Assembly (NCBI GenBank): GCA_023079485.1
Contig: CM041083.1
Coordinates: 107,386,054-107,450,053 of the forward strand
Direction of reading: 5' to 3'
Length of the DNA stretch: 64,000 nucleotides
Origin: Archilochus colubris
Lineage: Eukaryota; Chordata; Aves; Apodiformes; Trochilidae
Of this stretch, positions 63,101 to 64,000 are shown one piece after another. The position numbers and the translations under genes were made by a program. The notes beneath the pieces are model-generated. The model made no database searches and was not told the origin of the DNA. It saw nothing but the letters and a program-made list of their open reading frames with translations. Every line of letters begins with the position of its first letter. Position 1 is the stretch's first letter.

Positions 63101-63617
63101 TTTTCCCCTTCTTCTAAAGTTGTACCTGGTTTACACTGCTGCTTTGTTACTCCTGAATTTAAAGGAAGTACTTCCAGCAAAAGCAGAAGCAGAAGAAATG
63201 AAGAGTAGAAATGCAACCAGCTGATCTAAAGAAGGTGCAAACTCCAAACCTTGTTTAACAGGAACTGCTGTATTTTTATCTATAATTACATTCATGGATT
63301 TTTTAAGATGATGTGGAATAAGATGACAACTGTGCTGTGAAAGATTAAACAGGTTAAGTTAAGGTTGAATGTTCAAGTGCTTGATGCAAGTGACTCTTTG
63401 TATGATCTGCATTCTGCAAGCTAGCAAATAAGCCTAAAAATAACAATTTCACAAATTTCCACACACATACCTGATTAATGCTTGGCCTCCCTTGCTTTTT
63501 CTTCGAGGTAGTATCCAGCCCCCAGAGAGAAGAAAACCTGCTTCTCCGTTTACTGGCAGATCTGGACATGGCCTGTGTCCTTCTCCTCACTCCAGATTCC
63601 CCTGTGCGAGCAGCCAC
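8628..63617 (-). CDS. TIAM1: TIAM1, Rac1-specific guanine nucleotide exchange factor (C-terminal 928 residues; 20 exons, 5' end outside window)
   Basis: TIAM1 exchanges GDP for GTP on Rac at membranes and adhesions, controlling actin, polarity and neuronal morphology (family knowledge). The coding join on the minus strand is 63617-63471, 61420-61346, 60308-60138, 54210-54106, 50331-50250, 45226-45140, 41802-41578, 31231-31128, 22979-22800, 22367-22299, 21977-21852, 20163-20055, 17900-17721, 17601-17483, 15767-15659, 13919-13861, 12953-12851, 12160-12073, 11237-11065 and 9103-8628. All 19 junctions have GT donors and AG acceptors, phases agree, and the total is exactly 929 codons including the stop. 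Domains in window numbering: RBD about 102-169, PDZ about 182-245, acidic linker 246-370, DH about 377-571, PH about 598-734, tail 735-928. The tail (WVRREDF then SRKLNTEL) marks TIAM1 rather than TIAM2. The N-terminal PH and coiled coil lie past 64000. Confidence 0.97.
9104..11064 (-). other. TIAM1 intron (last intron)
   Basis: 1961 bp. Donor gtactg is weak and the acceptor is preceded by a (GT)n-like pyrimidine/purine tract. I see no repeat or RNA gene. The ORFs in it have no recognisable domain. Confidence 0.8.
11065..11237 (-). CDS. TIAM1: TIAM1 exon, PH C-terminal helix and post-PH region (residues 713-770, plus 1 nt of 771)
   Basis: 173 nt; acceptor cctatttttcag, donor gtactg (weak). 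It encodes [20 protein letters not shown] (the C-terminal PH helix), then [20 protein letters not shown] and [17 protein letters not shown]. The post-PH part is basic and probably unstructured. Confidence 0.95.
11238..12072 (-). other. TIAM1 intron
   Basis: 835 bp, unique-looking sequence. Nothing further recognised. Confidence 0.8.
12073..12160 (-). CDS. TIAM1: TIAM1 exon, PH domain (residues 684-712, plus 2 nt of 713)
   Basis: 88 nt; acceptor ttcactttag, donor gtaagt. It encodes [20 protein letters not shown] and ERTFHLCC, with a Ser codon split AG/T to the next exon. These are the late PH beta-strands. Confidence 0.95.
12161..12850 (-). other. TIAM1 intron
   Basis: 690 bp. Nothing further recognised. 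Confidence 0.8.
12851..12953 (-). CDS. TIAM1: TIAM1 exon, PH domain (residues 650-683, plus 1 nt of 684)
   Basis: 103 nt; acceptor attcttccag, donor gtaatg. It encodes [34 protein letters not shown]. The first codon is GGA (Gly) where I remember Val in mammalian TIAM1; see findings. Confidence 0.94.
12954..13860 (-). other. TIAM1 intron
   Basis: 907 bp with a short cacaca run near 13007-13015. Nothing further recognised. Confidence 0.8.
13861..13919 (-). CDS. TIAM1: TIAM1 exon, PH domain (residues 630-649)
   Basis: 59 nt, the smallest exon here; acceptor ctttctctag, donor gtaagt (perfect consensus). It encodes [20 protein letters not shown], a PH beta-hairpin with a basic loop. Its length is not a multiple of three, so skipping would break the frame. 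Confidence 0.95.
13920..15658 (-). other. TIAM1 intron with a possible LTR-like repeat
   Basis: 1739 bp. It holds the GC-richer block at 13985-14210 (listed separately), a T11 run near 14700, and an 8-bp inverted repeat aaagcttg/caagcttt at 15274-15281/15288-15295. Confidence 0.75.
13985..14210 (+). mobile_element. possible LTR or unclassified interspersed repeat
   Basis: A compositionally distinct segment inside AT-rich intron: cctgtgcctggttaggacag, ccctattgggcatgagcaag, then ccaataaaggtggg followed by gctcactctgg and a CT-rich end. A plus-strand AATAAA and compact GC-rich layout resemble an avian LTR. I cannot see terminal TG/CA or target-site duplications. Classification is tentative. Confidence 0.35.
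15659..15767 (-). CDS. TIAM1: TIAM1 exon, C-terminal PH domain start (residues 594-629, plus 1 nt of 630)
   Basis: 109 nt; acceptor tgtattggcag, donor gtttgt (weak at +3). It encodes [36 protein letters not shown]. It begins the PH domain that, with the DH, forms the exchange module. Confidence 0.96.
15768..17482 (-). other. TIAM1 intron
   Basis: 1715 bp. Contains an A-rich run near 15873-15901 and a CT-rich stretch around 16320-16900. No gene recognised. Confidence 0.8.
17483..17601 (-). CDS. TIAM1: TIAM1 exon, DH C-terminal helix (residues 554-593)
   Basis: 119 nt, completes a Val codon and ends in phase 0; acceptor tttcttctag, donor gtaacg. It encodes [39 protein letters not shown]. It contains the last DH helix and the DH-PH connector. 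It is separated from the preceding exon by only 119 bp. Confidence 0.96.
17721..17900 (-). CDS. TIAM1: TIAM1 exon, DH core with conserved region 3 (residues 494-553, plus 1 nt of 554)
   Basis: 180 nt; acceptor ttcatcttccag, donor gtaagg. It encodes [20 protein letters not shown] followed by [39 protein letters not shown]. The [18 protein letters not shown] stretch is the signature CR3 helix of Dbl-family exchange factors and sits against the GTPase. The most diagnostic exon for the GEF assignment. Confidence 0.98.
18933..19112. repeat. A/C-rich low-complexity tract with C12 run
   Basis: About 180 bp made almost only of A and C on the plus strand, with a C12 homopolymer at 18963-18974, then aacc/aaac/caa-type units. 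The minus (transcribed) strand is correspondingly G/T-rich. Long minus-strand reading frames here are artefacts of the skewed composition. Confidence 0.85.
19129..19166. repeat. short direct and inverted repeat cluster
   Basis: gatgttcttt (19129-19138) is inversely repeated by aaagaacatc (19157-19166), and tgttctttgaaaaa occurs twice in between. It directly adjoins the A/C tract. Confidence 0.6.
20055..20163 (-). CDS. TIAM1: TIAM1 exon, DH domain (residues 458-493, plus 1 nt of 494)
   Basis: 109 nt, phase 0 in and 1 out; acceptor gatcctag, donor gtaaga. It encodes [20 protein letters not shown] then [16 protein letters not shown]. It is part of the DH catalytic core (CR2 region). Confidence 0.96.
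20973..20995. repeat. poly(A) homopolymer, 23 nt
   Basis: Uninterrupted A run in an intron. There is no adjacent processed gene copy that I recognise. Confidence 0.85.
21463..21518 (+). mobile_element. CR1 LINE, extreme 3' tail
   Basis: Shows actagatgatctttaagatc, ccttccaaccctagctattc and tatgatt, the last ~55 bp of a CR1 element. Heavily 5'-truncated. Confidence 0.8.
21852..21977 (-). CDS. TIAM1: TIAM1 exon, DH domain (residues 416-457)
   Basis: 126 nt, 42 codons, phase 0/0; acceptor tttaattag, donor gtaatt. It encodes [40 protein letters not shown] and FK. These are DH helices of the all-alpha bundle, matching TIAM1 closely. Confidence 0.96.
21978..22298 (-). other. TIAM1 intron (321 bp)
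   Basis: Short intron with A-rich runs close to its 5' acceptor side (about 21989-22016). Nothing further recognised. Confidence 0.8.
22299..22367 (-). CDS. TIAM1: TIAM1 exon, DH domain (residues 393-415)
   Basis: 69 nt, 23 codons, phase 0/0; acceptor gaatttttag, donor gtatgt. It encodes [19 protein letters not shown] and TPDE, the end of DH helix 1 and the following loop. The flanking introns are short (432 and 321 bp). Confidence 0.96.
22368..22799 (-). other. TIAM1 intron (432 bp)
   Basis: Short AT-rich intron. Nothing further recognised. Confidence 0.8.
22800..22979 (-). CDS. TIAM1: TIAM1 exon, linker and DH domain start (residues 333-392)
   Basis: 180 nt, 60 codons, phase 0/0; acceptor tttttaaag, donor gtaagg. 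It encodes [19 protein letters not shown], a Ser/Pro linker, then [20 protein letters not shown] and K. The ETERTYVK stretch is conserved region 1 of the DH fold, which contacts Rac switch I. Confidence 0.96.
22980..31127 (-). other. TIAM1 intron (8.1 kb)
   Basis: Contains an A19 run at 24034-24052 and AT-rich, CNE-like stretches near 27000-27480 and 30560-30720. Around 26350-26710 and 28400-28640 the GC content is mildly raised. I see no exon with TIAM1 homology and no CR1 here. Confidence 0.75.
31128..31231 (-). CDS. TIAM1: TIAM1 exon, acidic linker between PDZ and DH (residues 298-332)
   Basis: 104 nt, completes a glycine codon and ends in phase 0; acceptor tttcaacag, donor gtgaga. It encodes [11 protein letters not shown], then an acidic run [20 protein letters not shown] and KMSK. 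It probably is disordered. It is isolated between introns of 10.3 kb (upstream) and 8.1 kb (downstream). Confidence 0.95.
32398..32943 (-). mobile_element. CR1 LINE, 5'-truncated, open 3' ORF2 end
   Basis: On the minus strand an uninterrupted frame (32923-32480, 147 codons) encodes the C-terminal end of the CR1 reverse-transcriptase polyprotein: [58 protein letters not shown] and HWNGLP. The 3' UTR and terminal atagaatcatagaat octamers follow. The intact frame and low decay suggest a comparatively young insertion. It lies in the same orientation as TIAM1. Confidence 0.95.
33097..33113. repeat. (TTTG)n simple repeat
   Basis: ttttttgtttgtttgtttg run. Confidence 0.7.
41578..41802 (-). CDS. TIAM1: TIAM1 exon, PDZ C-terminal half and linker (residues 223-297, plus 1 nt of 298)
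   Basis: 225 nt; acceptor ttctgcgttgcag, donor gtattg. It encodes [19 protein letters not shown] (the PDZ alpha-helix region), then [13 protein letters not shown], and a proline-rich linker with [15 protein letters not shown]. The first part is conserved PDZ fold. The linker looks flexible and differs more from the human protein as I remember it. Confidence 0.95.
41803..45139 (-). other. TIAM1 intron within the PDZ domain
   Basis: 3337 bp. Contains a (CA)9 microsatellite at 43840-43857 and a GC-richer block around 42560-42960 without recognisable coding content. Confidence 0.8.
43840..43857. repeat. (CA)n microsatellite
   Basis: About nine CA units. Confidence 0.8.
45140..45226 (-). CDS. 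TIAM1: TIAM1 exon, PDZ domain core (residues 194-222, plus 1 nt of 223)
   Basis: 87 nt, enters completing a glycine codon and leaves one base of the next glycine codon; acceptor atttccctag, donor gtaaaa. It encodes [19 protein letters not shown] then [11 protein letters not shown]. The G-F-S is the ligand carboxylate loop. In mammals this PDZ binds syndecan and CADM-type C-termini (family knowledge). Confidence 0.96.
46800..46818. repeat. (GA)n microsatellite
   Basis: About nine GA units after an A7 run. Confidence 0.8.
47091..47113. repeat. (TA)n microsatellite
   Basis: About eleven TA units, flanked by gtatatatgtgta and acacac. Confidence 0.8.
50250..50331 (-). CDS. TIAM1: TIAM1 exon, RBD-PDZ junction and PDZ start (residues 167-193, plus 1 nt of 194)
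   Basis: 82 nt, phase 0 in and 1 out; acceptor cctattcag, donor gtgag. It encodes LYKEIEIC, a variable middle, IEKSD and ends with I-Y. The following glycine is split across the intron, so the Y-G-F-S carboxylate-binding loop of the PDZ domain is assembled from this exon and the next one. Confidence 0.95.
50332..54105 (-). other. TIAM1 intron
   Basis: 3774 bp, AT-rich. Contains an imperfect ATT/ACT triplet tract at 52269-52318. No gene recognised. Confidence 0.8.
52269..52318. repeat. imperfect (ATT)/(ACT) triplet repeat
   Basis: tattattatt, a T8 run, then attattactactactactgt and tactattatt. Confidence 0.75.
54106..54210 (-). CDS. TIAM1: TIAM1 exon, second part of Ras-binding domain (residues 132-166)
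   Basis: 105 nt, 35 codons, phase 0/0; acceptor tttcttgcag, donor gtaatg. It encodes [20 protein letters not shown] and a segment ending [10 protein letters not shown]. It is separated from the preceding RBD exon by a 5.9 kb intron, so the small RBD is spread over two distant exons. Confidence 0.96.
54211..60137 (-). other. TIAM1 intron within the RBD (5.9 kb)
   Basis: Contains an ATTA-rich, CNE-like stretch at 54770-55250 and a G/purine-rich stretch at about 59400-59830 near the 3' RBD exon. No CR1 and no gene recognised. Confidence 0.75.
60138..60308 (-). CDS. TIAM1: TIAM1 exon, start of Ras-binding domain (residues 75-131)
   Basis: 171 nt, 57 codons, phase 0/0; acceptor ctgtttag, donor gtaaag. 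It encodes [20 protein letters not shown], then a segment with [17 protein letters not shown] and [16 protein letters not shown]. The second half (from about residue 102) is the first beta-strands of the ubiquitin-like RBD that binds GTP-loaded Ras in TIAM proteins (family knowledge). Confidence 0.96.
60309..61345 (-). other. TIAM1 intron
   Basis: 1037 bp. The segment 61040-61300 is GC-richer than its surroundings but has no coding signature. Confidence 0.8.
61346..61420 (-). CDS. TIAM1: TIAM1 exon (residues 50-74)
   Basis: 75 nt, 25 codons, phase 0/0. Acceptor ttccccag, donor gtaaaac. It encodes [11 protein letters not shown] followed by SLEGIFDD and VPDGK, a short segment that I recognise from TIAM1 and which leads into the Ras-binding region. 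Its in-frame length means it could be skipped without frameshift, but nothing in the sequence shows that it is. Confidence 0.95.
61421..63470 (-). other. TIAM1 intron
   Basis: 2050 bp. Contains a short TA run near 62058-62069 and the A11-G13 homopolymer pair at 62399-62422. Confidence 0.8.
62399..62422. repeat. A11 followed directly by G13
   Basis: Two abutting homopolymers in the intron. Length is prone to sequencing and assembly error. Confidence 0.85.
63471..63617 (-). CDS. TIAM1: TIAM1 exon, basic serine-rich segment before the RBD (residues 1-49)
   Basis: 147 nt, phase 0 at both ends, acceptor ...gacag at 63618-63622 and donor gtatgtgtg. It encodes a segment starting VAARTGESG, then an Arg/Ser-rich stretch ([17 protein letters not shown]) and [11 protein letters not shown]. 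The basic residues next to serines fit basophilic-kinase sites, which is inference. This is the most 5' exon present; the exon before it is not in the window. Confidence 0.95.
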
Positions 63618-64000
63618 CTGTCAATGCCACATGGTTTTAAAATCAAAGGTTGCAGCATCCCACCACATCATGGTTTACATAATTTAATAAACAGTGGAAT
63701 CTGGCTTGGTTTTGGTGTTTTTTTTTGTTGTTGTTGCTGTTAAAAAGGCAAACACTGGCAACACTGTGTACTTACAACAGGGAAAATGGTGATGCTGCCA
63801 GGCTAGTTCCTTCTTACTGCAATTTAACTCACTTCTGAAGTCAAACATCAAAAATTAAAATGGACAGTACCACCCCCTCTTTCTTTTGACATTTAATCTG
63901 ATCTATTTTGAAGCAGCCTAATTATCACAGAACAAAGTCTCAGCACCAGTGAAGGGCTTGGTTATTTTTTTTATTTTTTTTTCCTAACAAGATTTCAAAG
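63618..64000 (-). other. TIAM1 intron, partial (runs off the window)
   Basis: The intron upstream of the first visible exon. It contains T-rich runs near 63718-63740 and 63963-63982. No exon seen. Confidence 0.75.

Noticed and set aside
8628..63617. TIAM2 instead of TIAM1
   Set aside because: The tail with WVRREDF and SRKLNTEL and the [18 protein letters not shown] context match TIAM1; the TIAM2 tail as I know it is different and longer.
1..64000. CRISPR arrays, operons, prokaryotic promoters, tRNA or rRNA genes
   Set aside because: The sequence is vertebrate with introns and CR1 elements; I saw no regularly spaced repeats or RNA-gene signatures.

Overview
This 64 kb window is vertebrate, almost certainly avian, nuclear DNA. 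It is low in coding density, with one multi-exon gene and several CR1 retrotransposon 3' fragments (the dominant LINE of birds and non-avian reptiles). I cannot resolve the bird order from the sequence alone.

The only protein-coding gene I can support is TIAM1, a Rac-specific guanine nucleotide exchange factor. It lies on the minus strand and fills about 6.6-64 kb. Twenty consecutive exons, read from 63617 down to 8628, have consensus GT/AG borders and matching phases. Together they add up to 2787 nt: 928 residues plus a stop, about the last 58% of the protein. In order they encode a basic serine-rich segment, the Ras-binding domain, the PDZ domain, an acidic linker, the DH (Dbl homology) catalytic domain, the C-terminal PH domain and a tail ending in -NTEL. 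The N-terminal exons (N-terminal PH, coiled coil/Ex) lie beyond 64000. In numbering below, residue 1 is the first residue encoded in the window; adding about 663 approximates human numbering (from memory).

Layout: 1-6640 is sequence downstream of TIAM1, with a CpG-rich block at the very start, three CR1 fragments and a tandem pair of perfect hairpins. 6640-8627 is the AT-rich TIAM1 3' UTR with a textbook poly(A) site. 8628-22979 is exon-dense (DH-PH-tail). 22980-63470 has long introns (up to 10.3 kb) separating the linker, PDZ, RBD and upstream exons. These introns hold another CR1, a possible LTR-like repeat (in the 3' part), microsatellites, low-complexity tracts and several AT-rich, ATTA-containing stretches that look like conserved non-coding elements.

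I found no novel multi-gene system. The most useful second looks are the CpG-rich block downstream of TIAM1, the paired hairpins, the structured and CU-rich 3' UTR, the C-terminal PDZ-ligand-like motif, an exon-boundary Val-to-Gly candidate, and the CNE-like intron blocks.
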